Shown here in pieces: positions 37,814 through 48,600 of a stretch of 64,000 nt of DNA. Position numbers and translations under genes: made by a program. Location of the stretch: the NCBI GenBank assembly GCA_023078685.1, contig JALGAS010000007.1, positions 2,294,001 to 2,358,000 on the forward strand, written 5' to 3'. This DNA is from Neopestalotiopsis rosae (lineage: Eukaryota; Ascomycota; Sordariomycetes; Amphisphaeriales; Sporocadaceae). Each line of letters begins with the position of its first letter. The first letter of the stretch is position 1. The notes under the pieces were generated by a model. That model saw nothing but the letters and a program-made list of their open reading frames with translations, made no database searches and was not told where the DNA came from.

Positions 37814-39260
37814 ATGCTTGACCACCCTTACCAGAGGCTTGATATTGATGAGCGCGTCAAAAGAGTGCTTGCTAACACACCTCTCATTGACGGCCACAAT
37901 GACTTGCCTCAGCAACCCAGAGCATGCTTCCACGGCAAAATTCACAACAATGAGAAATTTGACCTCAACGCAGGATTCCAGCGGGGTATGACAGATATCC
38001 CACGACTGAGAGAAGGTGAGCAGCACCACAGGGCACCCTAAGGAATACCCACTGACATCTTACAGGTGCTGTTGGAGGGCAATTCTGGTCTGTTTGCGTG
38101 CCATGTCTCCGGTCCGCGGAGAATTTTTCAACTCCCGAATATTCCGACATGGCCAGAGATGCCATTGAGCAGATTGATTTGACATTGCGTCTGGTTGAGT
38201 CTTATCCCGAAACCTTTCAACTCGTCAGCGAGCCAGACGACGTTGCATCAGTATACGCGTCTGGAAAGATTGCATGTTCAATTGGTATTGAAGGGTGAGC
38301 TGCAAGTCCATATATAAATGTTTCCTCACTGACTTGGCAGGCTGCACATGGCAGGCAATAGCATCGGAATCATTAGAGCGTTCTATCGACTTGGTGTTCG
38401 ATACGTAAGTCTCATACGAGAAAGACATTTTATTCTTCTGACATATGCAGTGTACTCTGACCCACGTCTGCAACAACGCTTTTGCGGACAGCTCAACCTC
38501 GAAAGTTGGACCAGTTCATGGCGGACTGTCCAAGCTCGGTCGCTCAGCTATCGTCGAAATGAATCGTCTGGGTAAGTGGTTTGAATCAAACTCATCATAC
38601 ACGTCTGACATCTCAGGCATGATTATCGATATTTCGCATGTATCCGAGGAATGTGCGCGGCAGGTGATGCACTTGACTAGAGCGCCAGTCATGTTTTCAC
38701 ATTCAAACGCCAAAGCTGTATTTGATTGTGCCAGGAACGTCCCTGATGATGTTCTGGATATGGTTCCCAAAAATGGTGGCATTGTCATGGTGACATTTGT
38801 TCCAGAGCATGTTACCAAGCGACGAAGAGAAGCAACTCTGGATATGGTACTCGACCATCTATTTTACATTGCCAATCGAATCGGATGGGATCATGTCGGA
38901 CTGGGCTCTGACTTTGATGGAATTGCTTCGGTAATCAAAGACTTGGAGGATGTCAAATGCTACCCGAGACTGCTGCAAGCCATCCTGGATAGAGGAGCGA
39001 CCGAGGAACAGCTTGCTAAGGTAGCTGGACAGAATATCCTGCGTGTGTGGAAGGGCGTTGCGGCGATCAGAGATCAAATGAAGTTCGACAATGTTTTGCC
39101 AGTGGAAGATGTCTGGGAAGACCGGACTTGGTGGAGGTATGATGGGTATTACCAAATGCCAGACCCAGATCCAGAGGACAAGTTGGGTCTGGATTGGTAT
39201 GGTGTACCGCCGCCTGATGAGGGTCTTTATTTGGAGGACGAGACTACCAAGGATAATTGA
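37814..39260 (+). CDS. membrane-dipeptidase-type zinc dipeptidase (peptidase family M19)
   Basis: Metallopeptidase of the renal dipeptidase family, binuclear zinc, hydrolysing dipeptides including ones with D- or unusual C-terminal residues. Exons 37814-38015, 38066-38294, 38341-38404, 38451-38571 and 38617-39260 join in frame to 419 aa. Zinc motifs: DGHNDLP (His28, Asp30), the bridging Glu in GIEGLHMAGNS, and His in IIDISHVSEE and MFSHSNAKA; also YCTLTHVCNNAFADSS and VGLGSDFDGI. No signal peptide or C-terminal hydrophobic anchor is seen, so it is probably cytosolic, as in many fungal M19 enzymes. Divergent from the Zn2Cys6 gene and followed by the permease in the same direction. M19 enzymes also occur in fungal secondary-metabolite clusters (GliJ in gliotoxin), an alternative context, but no biosynthetic core enzyme is visible here. 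Confidence 0.92.
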
Positions 39261-39758
39261 AATAAATTGTTGTGTAATACGGATGACTTGGAGGGACTCA
39301 AATCACGTTTACCAAAAAGATGGAGCTCACGATAGATACTTGTTCTCAAGATTTGCTAGGCCAGTCTAAGTGTGCAATTTTGAAATTCATGACTGATAAA
39401 ATTCATAGAGACTAACATTCATTATTCCCTATTCATCAGGGTCCCTTTACTCGACATTAGCTGATGTCAGTCAAGCTAGGTGTGCACACCGCACCCTGAT
39501 CGCATGCAAGGGGCATGTTGAATGGGTCCGACGAGGACTGACTAGCGCAAAAGTTTCCCGCGGGCAGTCCAACAAGTCGTCTTGTCTCTAGATAAGGAAC
39601 CAACAGATGACCCGGTCCATCGGAACATGTAAGCTGTACGTATATCCGTTCAATCGTGATCTATAAGAAGAGTATATGAATTCAAGATGCGAAGTTACAA
39701 TAGCTGACCAATTTCTATTGTGCATACGATCAACTTGCTCTGGCTGAACACCTGCATC
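39261..39758. other. intergenic region with permease promoter
   Basis: Dipeptidase 3' UTR and promoter of the permease, containing the third GTTTCCCGCGGG box. No other coding unit. Confidence 0.5.
39553..39564. promoter_or_regulatory. GTTTCCCGCGGG box, permease promoter
   Basis: Exact 12-mer match to the boxes at 31651 and 37589, in the same orientation, about 195-206 bp upstream of the permease ATG. The palindrome is limited to CCCGCGGG here. Confidence 0.7.
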
Positions 39759-41561
39759 ATGGCGGAACATCCCAAAGACGTTAAGAACGCCAACGGCGAG
39801 CCAGCTAATGATGCACTTGACCTGGTCTATGAGGCAGAGGAAGAGCACTTTGATAGTAAGGCATCAAGATCTTTACTATGGAAGATTGATTTGCGACTTA
39901 TGCCGCTGCTTTGTATTACCTATGCATTGCAGTCAATTGACAAGACCACGCTGGGTTATGCAGCTGTGTTCAATCTCCAGGATGACCTTGGTCTCAGGGG
40001 AACCGAGTATTCATGGGTCAGCGCCATTTTCTACTTGGGCTACCTGGCTTGGGAGTTTCCTACGAATATGCTTCTACAACGACTACCAATCAACTACTTC
40101 ATGTCTGGCACAGTACGTTGAATCTCTATGAGCATAGTGCAAGATGCTGACCAAAACAGGTCATCGTATGGGGGATCATACTCATGTGCCATGCGGCTGT
40201 GGCAGAATTTAGCGGACTGGCAGCAGTGCGAACATTCCTGGGTGTGTTTGAAGCTTCAATCAATCCAGGAACCATGCTGCTTTTTGCCATGTAAGTCTTG
40301 CCATACTCCTGCGAAGAAAGTATTCTAACACTATTAGGTATTATTCCCGTGAAGAGCAGCCACTTCGAATGGGTATCTGGATCGGCTCTGCTGGTCTCGG
40401 CTATGTGATCTCCGGAATCTCAAGCTTCGGAATCGGCCATATTCAATCAAGACTCGACAGCTGGAGACTCATCTTTCTAATTTGGGGCGCCATCACCTTT
40501 GCTTGGGGATTGCTTCTTGCATTCCTCCTGCCTGGATCTCCATTAACAGCCAAATTCTTGTCAGAGTCCGAGAGAGCTTTGGCTGTTGATCGTGTCAAGA
40601 CGAATAATACTGGCATTGAGAACAAGCATTTCAAGAAGTCGCAATTTGTTGAAGCCATGATGGATTTGAAAACGTGGCTATTGTTTATTTTTGCTGTGGC
40701 AAGCAATTCGCCCAATGGAGGACTTACGACTGTAAGTGATTGCAACATGATATGCATCAAAGAGTCGCAACTTTGAGACAAGCGTGCTGTATGAAAGTCG
40801 ATTCAATGGCTAAGCAATCATTTTCGGTGCAAAACTCAAACTAACATTGAATAGTTTCAGGGTCTCATTATCAAGGGAATGGGGTTCTCGACACTTCAGA
40901 CGACACTTATTCAGATGCCATCTGGGGCTGTACAGCTCATAGCATGCCCGCTAGCTTGGTACATCTCTCATATTTGAGACTTATTATTTTGCTGACAAAG
41001 GTAGTTTCTTCGCGTCTTCTATCAAAAATGCACGTCTGCCAATTATGCTCATTTGTTTGGCGCCATTCCTAGCTGGAGTCTGTGGCATCTGGTTGATCGA
41101 TGACACAAAGCCATATGCTAGGCTTGTGTGCCTCTGGATATCATTCACTTATACTGCGACATGGACACTGTCCATGGCTGTTGCAACAGCTAACACGGCC
41201 GGTCACACGAAGAAGATCACAACGAACGCAATACTGCTTATTGGCTATTGCTTGGGAAACTTTGTTGGTCCCTTCTTCTTCAAGTCAAACCAAGCGCCAA
41301 AGTACAGCTTAGGTATCGGAATGATGTTCTTTTGCATTGCTGTTCAAGTGCTTTGCTTGGTGGGGATTTGGGTACTCTTGTGGAATAGGAACAGGCAGCG
41401 CAAGACTGTTATACAAGGTACGAGCATTGGTGAACGGGATGGCCAAGGCTATAAGAGAGGATTGCTTGATGAGACTGACCTTGAGAATCCATACTTCAAA
41501 GTAAGTTCCATATTCGCCTCGAGCAAAGACTGTGCTAATTTATGAGTAGTCTGTTTACTAA
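39759..41561 (+). CDS. MFS permease, allantoate/Dal5-type (anion:cation symporter family)
   Basis: Twelve-helix proton-coupled importer of the fungal Dal5-like group, whose members carry allantoate, ureidosuccinate, carboxylates and in yeast some dipeptides. Exons 39759-40112, 40160-40290, 40338-40731, 40855-40958, 41005-41500 and 41550-41561 give 496 aa. Seen: KIDLRLMPLLCITYALQSID before helix 1, the GYLAWEFPTNMLLQRLP motif, LGVFEASINPG, YYSREEQPLRMGIWI, SPNGGLTTFQGLIIKG and an NPYF end typical of the family. The fourth acceptor must be GGTAG at 41004, because the upstream AG gives a stop. The last exon encodes only SVY plus the stop; reading through the last intron would add a short unrelated tail. 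Ends about 250 bp from the RIPped island. Confidence 0.88.
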
Positions 41562-41807
41562 GATATTTTTATTGTGATAAACGTCACGAACCTAGATAAC
41601 TTGGCTTGCAGGTATCCGCCGGTATGCACTAGCAGTGTAATTATAATAAACCATGATTTTAATATTAAATTACCGGGCCGACCGTTTATCCGGCCATCCG
41701 TAAATAAATGTTGCTTGCAGCTAAGCATTAATCCATTTAACCTTTTATTCCTTAGCTTATAATTTAATATAAATGCATACTTATAAATGCAGCCCACTAG
41801 CTAAATT
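41562..41807. other. border of the AT-rich transposon island
   Basis: Transition zone after the permease: composition falls towards AT within about 150 bp, with fragments such as ACCGGGCCGACCG left between AT runs. No gene. Confidence 0.5.
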
Positions 41808-41892
41808 ATTAGGAATATGCACCCTTGCAGGAAGATAGATATATATTGGCGCTTAAGAGAGGTATATTGCGGGGCAGGGGCCACGGACCTAA
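41808..41892 (+). repeat. truncated LTR fragment of the chromovirus family
   Basis: About 85 bases match the first 90 bases of the intact LTR at 44405: GCACCCTTGCAG, TTGGCGCTTAAGA and TGCGGGGCAG are shared, with mostly transition differences. The rest of the LTR is missing. Confidence 0.8.
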
Positions 41893-42074
41893 TTATAGGA
41901 TTCCAGGATTTTCGCCGATAACGCCAAGACCCCTAATTAGGAAATTTGCGGGTCCGCCCCACGGAAAAAAAATATAAGGAAAATTATACTAATAAAATAA
42001 AGCCTGATTAGGAAATTTATGGGTCTGCCCCACGGCGCAAAATATATAGGAAATAATAAATATTATAATGCACG

Positions 42075-42442
42075 TACGAATAATAAAGTAATGCGAAATT
42101 TTATTAAAAATTTGGAATTATTTCGAAAAATAGCATATATATACGCTTTATTATTTTATTAATTTTATATATATATATATTTATTATTTTATTTTTTATT
42201 TTAAATCCGGATACGGGAATTAATAAGGCTATATAAAATAAAAATTATATATTATATATACGAATAATAAAGTAATCCGAGATTTTATTATAAATTTAAA
42301 ATTATTTCGATAAATAATATATATATACGCTTTATTATTTTATTAATTTTATATATATATATTTATTATTTTATTTTTTGCTTTAAACCTAAATGCGGGA
42401 ATTAATAAAGCTATATAATATAGCAAATTATACGCTATACGT
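42075..42442. repeat. tandem duplication, about 2 x 184 bp
   Basis: Both units begin TACGAATAATAAAGTAAT (42075 and 42259), contain the same TATATATACGCTTTATTA block and end near GGGAATTAATAA; they diverge mainly by transitions. Consistent with duplication before RIP. Confidence 0.8.
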
Positions 42443-43516
42443 ATAAAATTATTACGTATAGCGGATTAATTTATAATTAAATATAATATAATATCGGTAA
42501 GGCTTAATATTAAAAAAGCATATTATATTTCGTTTTAAATTTTATACTTTTTATCGATAAAAAATGCTTTATTATACGAAAAGATTTAATAAAATAAGCA
42601 TCGTTCTTACGTATTATACGCTATTTAAATAAAGGCATCGTTAATTTATAAATTTTTTATTAATAATTTCGCAATAAAAGGATTAGGCGCTAAAAAATTC
42701 TCGCAAATAAAATTAAAGCTTTTAATATATAAAAATAATTATGCGCAATTATTTTATTGCCGAATTTAAAGCCTAGAATAAGCCCTTCGAAACGAATAAA
42801 AAACGCAAAATCTTTAACCGAATAATAAATTTATAATAATTAATAAAATATTAGCATAAAAAGGTAATTTATAAAATATAATCGATTTAAAATAAAAAAA
42901 AATAAAAGTTAAAAAAATGTAACGATGCCCCATATAAATACTGCGCAATAGCGCCGCGCCGCAGGCGTAGCGCTAACGCTATAGCTAAATATTATTAACA
43001 TAGCGCCGCTGCACTAAATTCTTGCTTTAGCAAGAATTAATCTTTATAATAATATATAATATATTAATTATTACCTAACGTTCCATTAGTAAACTATTGT
43101 AATTCTAATTTTTTTCTATACGTTACTTAATAAAAAATATCTTTAGTTATAAAATCGAGCGTCGCGCGAAACGCAAGCGCGACCCTAACGCTACGACCGG
43201 AAGAAAATCCCGCTTATAATTAAAAAAATAAAAACTAAAAAGCCTTAAAAACCGACTTTTTAATACCGGAAACAAAAATTTCGGATTATATTAAATAAAT
43301 TTAAAAAATTATCGAGCGCCTTATAAAACTAAAGCGTTTAAAAAACTAATAAAAAGCATTTTTCCGTGCCCTAAATCTTAATAAAACGGAGGGATTAAAC
43401 CGCAACGATAGCGACAGCTATAATAGCCGCCGACGACACGGCGGCGTTTCCCCGTCTTTTTCGGATAATAAAGGGGATTTTAAAACTACTAATATCCCGA
43501 CGTTTAAAATTATTTG

Positions 43517-43650
43517 GAATTTCCGTTAAAGGGAGGACTAGCTAAACGACCTCGAATTAGCCTATATAAAGGCCCCGAAAAAATTTCGAAAGGACCGATA
43601 AAAGGTCTTATACGCCCTCGATAAAATAAACGGGGATTATATAGCGGATC
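43517..43650 (+). pseudogene. retrotransposon gag-like relic (third lineage)
   Basis: The plus-strand conceptual translation, read across RIP-type stop codons, shows LNDLELAYIKAPKKFRKD followed by KVLYALDKINGDYIADR. This resembles the capsid region of fungal LTR-retrotransposon Gag proteins. It differs from the Gag relic at 51-52 kb, so it probably comes from another lineage. Stops fall where TGG or CAA/CAG codons are expected. Confidence 0.5.
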
Positions 43651-43781
43651 GGCTTTTTGGGGTTTGGGTTTAGGCCAGAGAAGTTCGTATTTTAATAAAT
43701 TTATATATAATTATTCCTATCCCTTAAAAGACGGCCTAATATCTTTTTTCGCCTAAGCGAACGAGCAAATATTATTAAATT

Positions 43782-43874
43782 AGCTATCCCCTAAGGGATT
43801 ACTTACCGTTTTCCGTCCCTTAAGGGATAGCTTAATCGCATTTAGCTAATTTTAATAGGCTATCCCCTAAAGGA
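43782..43874. repeat. stem-loop and direct copy of AGCTATCCC(C/T)TAAGGGA
   Basis: 17-base arms at 43782-43798 and 43816-43832 are inverted copies with one C/T mismatch around a 17-base loop. A third, direct copy lies at 43858-43874. It sits inside RIPped DNA and could be an LTR or terminal structure of the relic. Confidence 0.7.
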
Positions 43875-44404
43875 CGAAAGCTGCTAACCGACCGTCGTTA
43901 ATTTTTTTTACGATTATCGCTATTTATTCGCGGTTTATCTAAAATGCACCTAATTAAATAATTTAATTTAATATAAACCTAAATCGATAAATTATCTTAA
44001 TTAGTAAATATATTACGTCCTTTCGTTACGATTTTATCGCGCGATATTATAAGCATAAAGCTAAGGTAAAATAAATATTAACGCGTTTATAACCGACGAC
44101 GAAAAATAAATAATAACGCTAGTAATTAATTAAATATTCCGGGCAAAAAAAAAGGGGGGATAACCGTATGCAAAAAAGGCAAAAGAGGATCCTAAACCAG
44201 AAAAAAAAGAAATAGGAAAAAAAGGAAAAAGGAAACCATCCGGGCGCGTCTTTCTAATAAGCCTCCTAAAATAAATAGCGGTATACCGACGGAAGGAAAA
44301 GAAATATAAATTAGATAGGCTAGCGCGCAAATAGGTCTTTTATATACTACCTATTTATATATATTTATAGCTATAATAAATTACGGATAAATAGCCTTAC
44401 ATAT

Positions 44405-44916
44405 TGTTACGAACATGCACCCTTGCAGAAGGACAAACAACTGTGTTGGCGCTTAAGAAGGTATGCTGCGGGGCAGTGACCACGGCCCTGGCCAAAAGAC
44501 CCAGCCACCCCCGCCAGCTGTCAACAAGTGTTGACAGGATCATGGCCTTGGCAATGATCCATTGGCATGGATCACAAGGATCATTGTGATCCATAAGATC
44601 CAAGAACAAAGGGGATCATACTTGTTGGTATGATCCAAGCAAACATCAGTGAGGGAATGAATGGATATATTAGGGAGGGATTTCCTACGGTTACATAGAC
44701 AGTCATTACCTCAGTGATCAATCTAAGCATCTATCTTACCCATAGGTGAAGCATTCAATACGCTTTGACGACTACACTTGTGAATCATTTCAGGACCACC
44801 ATCTTCAGTTACTCATTGCTCAGTTCAGTATCTTGGCTAGCGTTCCCTGTTAGCATAAACCCCCAACACCTCTTATACTCAGGTTTATTCTAGAAACCCG
44901 TAGTATAGTCGTTACA
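44405..44916 (+). repeat. 5' LTR, 512 bp
   Basis: Starts TGTTACGAACATG and ends AGTCGTTACA; matches 49667-50178 with no difference seen. A TATATTAGG element lies at about 44667. The U3 part carries three perfect inverted repeats (44520-44535, 44569-44592, 44613-44636) rich in GATC. Confidence 0.95.
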
Positions 44917-44918
44917 TT

Positions 44919-44927
44919 TTGATCACT
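44919..44927 (+). promoter_or_regulatory. putative self-priming primer-binding site
   Basis: TTGATCACT begins two bases after the LTR and is the exact complement of AGTGATCAA at 44713-44721 inside the LTR, about 45 bp after the TATA-like element. No TGG-type tRNA-complementary site follows the LTR. This is the arrangement of self-primed Tf1/sushi-group elements. Confidence 0.45.
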
Positions 44928-44975
44928 CTTGTTCAGGTACGTTCCCCCAGAAACTAACTGAGCAATATCGGCAGA

Positions 44976-45110
44976 ATGTCTACCGTCAGCAAGGACAGCG
45001 GCAGTAGCAAGAAAGGAAAGGAGACAACAAAGGCCACTCAGGAACAGACACCCCAAGAATCCCCCGACTCAGCATCAAGCACCCTCAGCACCACCAGATC
45101 GCGTGGGTAG
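44976..45110 (+). pseudogene. gag N-terminal remnant
   Basis: ATG-initiated frame of 44 aa beginning MSTVSKDSGSSKKGKE and rich in Ser/Thr/Gln, ending at a TAG created near the deletion junction (about 45105-45112). Capsid and nucleocapsid coding is absent, and sequence matching the RIPped relative resumes at its position about 52770. Confidence 0.7.
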
Positions 45111-45569
45111 GATGCATCGACCCGGGATGCGACGAACACCTTGAAAACAAAACATCTCAAGGAGTATTCCCACTACGAATGGGAAAAGACGCCATTTGCT
45201 ACCCCCATCTAGCTGAGCACGCAGGAAAGGCAGAAGTAAGCTACTGCGACGCACGAGGATATGTCGTACTTGCTTTGCACCCTAGACCACCGCAGTGCTC
45301 GATCAACGAGAAAAACCATGGTGGACATGCCAAGAGAAGCCACCCTCTTGGGAACTTCGGATAGAAGCATTGAATGAGCTAGCAAGAGAGCTACGCTCAC
45401 CCAGACAAACCCCTGGAACGCAGGACGAAGACACAGGCGACGCACACTACCGCCAGAAGAGAAATGAGACCCGAGAACAAAGGGATCAACGGATACTCAC
45501 CAGCGCCGAGAAGCGACGCGCCAACAGACGAATCAACAAGGATTCGGGAAACGACCTGGACCACTTTTA
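45111..45569 (+). pseudogene. pre-pol (gag-pol linker) remnant, frameshifted
   Basis: Two overlapping frames carry the remains. One reads GCIDPGCDEHLENKTSQG and stops at 45362-45364; the other continues with WELRIEALNELARELRSP and a charged segment ending at 45567-45569. The corresponding RIPped DNA lies at about 52770-53500. The frame change separates it from pol, so this copy cannot express an uninterrupted gag-pol. Confidence 0.6.
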
Positions 45570-45659
45570 AAGAGGCAAAAGCGGTCCACCACAGAAAGGT
45601 CCATCTGTGCCACCAACGGCACCAAGCTACACGATCACCTAACGATCCCGATCAGGATC

Positions 45660-48600
45660 ATGAACCAAGAAATACGAGCCCTGGTAGACACGGGAGCTCA
45701 AGGAATTTTTATCTCCCCAAGAATCGTCAATAAACTTAAGGTACCATGGAAATGGAAGAAGACGCCCTACACACTCAACACTGTTGATGGACAACCTATA
45801 TCTTATGGAGATGGAATTGTTGACATGGAGACTGCGCATATTCAAGTCTACATCCAAGACCATAAGGAGGAACTCACGTGCGACATCACAGAAATCACGG
45901 ACTACGATGTAGTCCTAGGGATAACCTGGTTGAAGGAGAGCTGTCCCCGAGTGAACTGGAAAACAGGCCAATTCCAGTGGGATTTACCAGGAATAGAGTC
46001 AGCCCCTGAGGAGAGTTTGAAGAACAAACCCTCAAGCGACCCTGAGACACTTGGATTTTACCTTATGACCAAGCATGTCAAGCCGAAACTCGACACTGTA
46101 GTACCCGAAGAGTACCAAGAGTTCAGCGACCTGTTCAGCGGAGTGCTGAAAACAGGATTACCAAAGCACACAAGATACGACCATGAAATACCCCTCCAGG
46201 AAGGAAAGGAACCCCATTTCATGCCGACATACCCAGTAAAACCTCAGCATGAGGAAGCGTTGAAAGAATACCTCAACGACATGACCCAGAAAGGATGGAT
46301 TACAGAATCCACCTCACCAGCAGGATACCCTATACTTTTCGTACCCAAGAAAAGCAAAGACGGGAAACCCAAATGGAGACCTTGCATCGACTATCGCAAG
46401 CTTAACGATATCACGATCAAGAACCGATACCCCCTTCCTTTGATCAAGGACCTACGCGACAAGTTGCACGGAGCCAAGTGGTTTACGGCCCTAGACTTGC
46501 CCAATGCGTACGGATTGATCAGAATTAAGGAAGGAGAAGAATGGAAGACCGCATTCCGTTGCAAATACGGACATTTCGAATACAAGGTTATGCCTTTCGG
46601 CCTAACCAACGCACCAGCAAGTTTTCAAAACATGATCAACGATGTCCTTCGGGAATACCTCGACAAGTTCGTAGTAGTATATCTCGATGATATACTCATC
46701 TACTCCAAAGACCTCGAAGAACACAAGCAACATGTCAAAATAGTGTTACAGAAACTGCAGGACGCGAACCTGCTAGTCAACCCCGAGAAAAGCGAATTCC
46801 ATAAGAAAGAAGTCACCTTCGTAGGATACGTCGTATCCCCCGGAGAAGTCAAAATGGAACCATCCAAGATTGCAGCAGTAAGAGACTGGCCTACCCCGAA
46901 AACGGTAACAGAAGTCAGATCCTTCTTAGGACTCGTAAACTTCTACCGAATGTTCATCAGGAACCTCGGAGGCATAGCCGCACCTCTCACGCACCTGACG
47001 AAAAAGGATGTACCCTTCATTTGGACAACCAAGGAACAAGAAACGTTCGAACAAATCAAGGAAGCCATTACGGATGAACCAGTAATGCGCATGGCAGACC
47101 CAGAACGGGAGTTCGAAGTCGAGACAGATGCCTCGGACTACGCCATGGGTGGACAGCTCACACAAAAGGACGACAATGGGAAACCACACCCTGTCGCCTT
47201 CTACAGCAAGAAGTTCACCAAGGAACAACTCAACTACCAGATCCATGACAAGGAACTAATGGCAATTATCGAAGCCTTCAAGGAATGGAGACACTATCTT
47301 AGTGGAACCAACTACAAGGTCCAAGTCTACACCGATCACAAGAACCTCGCCTCGTTCACAACCAGCAAAGAACTCAACAAGCGACAAATCAGATGGGCAG
47401 AGTTCTTGGCAGACTTCAACTTCGAAATCAGCTATCGAAGAGGAACTGAAAACGGAAGAGCCGATGCGCTCAGCCGACGACCAGATCATTATCAGGATAC
47501 GCCCAAGGAGGCACACACCCTTTTTACCATGGAAGAAAACGGGAAACTGGTCCCGACCATGAATCTCTATGCAACCATGAGCATAACCAACCATAACAGC
47601 TGGACGGAACGCATGACTAAGTGCCCAGATCCAGATGACAACCTAGTAGGGAGACACGATCCCAGCCAACAGCACTATAACGGGAAGATCAAAATCAAGG
47701 AACCACTACTCCAAGAGCTAATCAAAGATTACCACGAGTCACCGACTAGTGGACACCAAGGAGTGTTCAAGACAACCAAGCGAATCCAACAACACTTCGA
47801 TTACCCACAGCTGCGGAAACACGTCAGCAACATCATCAAGGAATGCGATTTATGCAATAAGGCAAAATCAGCACGACACAAGCAATATGGACAGTTGCAA
47901 CCCATACCGCCACCAGACAGAGCATGGAAATCTATCGCTCTAGACTTCATCGTGAAGCTACCACTATCAAGGGAACCCTTAACTGGAGTATTCTACGATA
48001 GCATCCTAGTATTCACCGAACGACTCACGAAGTACGCATACTTCCTCCCATACAAGGAAGCAAGTAACGCAGAAGAATTGGCATACACCTTCCTACGGAC
48101 GATCGCCAGCAGACACGGATTACCAGACGAAATCATCTCCGATCGAGACAAGCTATTCACATCGAATTTCTGGAAATCACTCATCAGTCAGTTAGGATGC
48201 AATCACAAGTTATCCACCGCCTTTCACCCACAAACCGATGGACAAACAGAACGAGCCAACCAAGTACTCGAAGAATACCTCAGATGCTATGTCAATCATC
48301 AGCAAGACAATTGGGTCACACTATTGCCACTTGCGGAGTTTGCATACAACAGTGCAGTACGAGAACCCACCGGAATGTCACCGTTCTACGCCAATTACGG
48401 CTTCGAACCCGACATCACCAAAGAACCAATCAGAGGAAAAGGACTTGCACCACACGCCATTCAGCGTGTAGACCAGCTCAAACACCTGCAAGCACAACTC
48501 CAGAAAGACCTTATCATGGCCCAAAGCAAGACCAAAGAAAGACATGATAGGAAGAAGATTGAGGGACCAATCTTTGCGGAGGGAGACAAAGTCTACCTTC

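Larger units (their letters stand above)
41893..44404. mobile_element. RIP-degraded retrotransposon relics, left part of island
   Basis: Extremely AT-rich DNA with no intact gene. Depletion of ACA/TCA and their complements, with CG kept, marks repeat-induced point mutation. Visible pieces: two 33 bp direct copies (41932-41964, 42003-42035) differing only by transitions, a 184 bp tandem duplication, an LTR-like start TGTAACGATGCCCC at 42919, a gag-like stretch near 43517-43650, and stem-loop repeats near 43782. The lineages cannot be separated fully without alignment. Confidence 0.75.

Noticed and set aside
35416..41561. Reading the regulator/dipeptidase/permease group as part of a secondary-metabolite biosynthetic cluster
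   Set aside because: No NRPS, PKS, terpene cyclase or tailoring oxidase is visible nearby; a catabolic role fits the gene set better.
47302..48547. Plus-strand alternative frames within pol
   Set aside because: Shadows of the intact pol frame, with compositions biased by its codon use.
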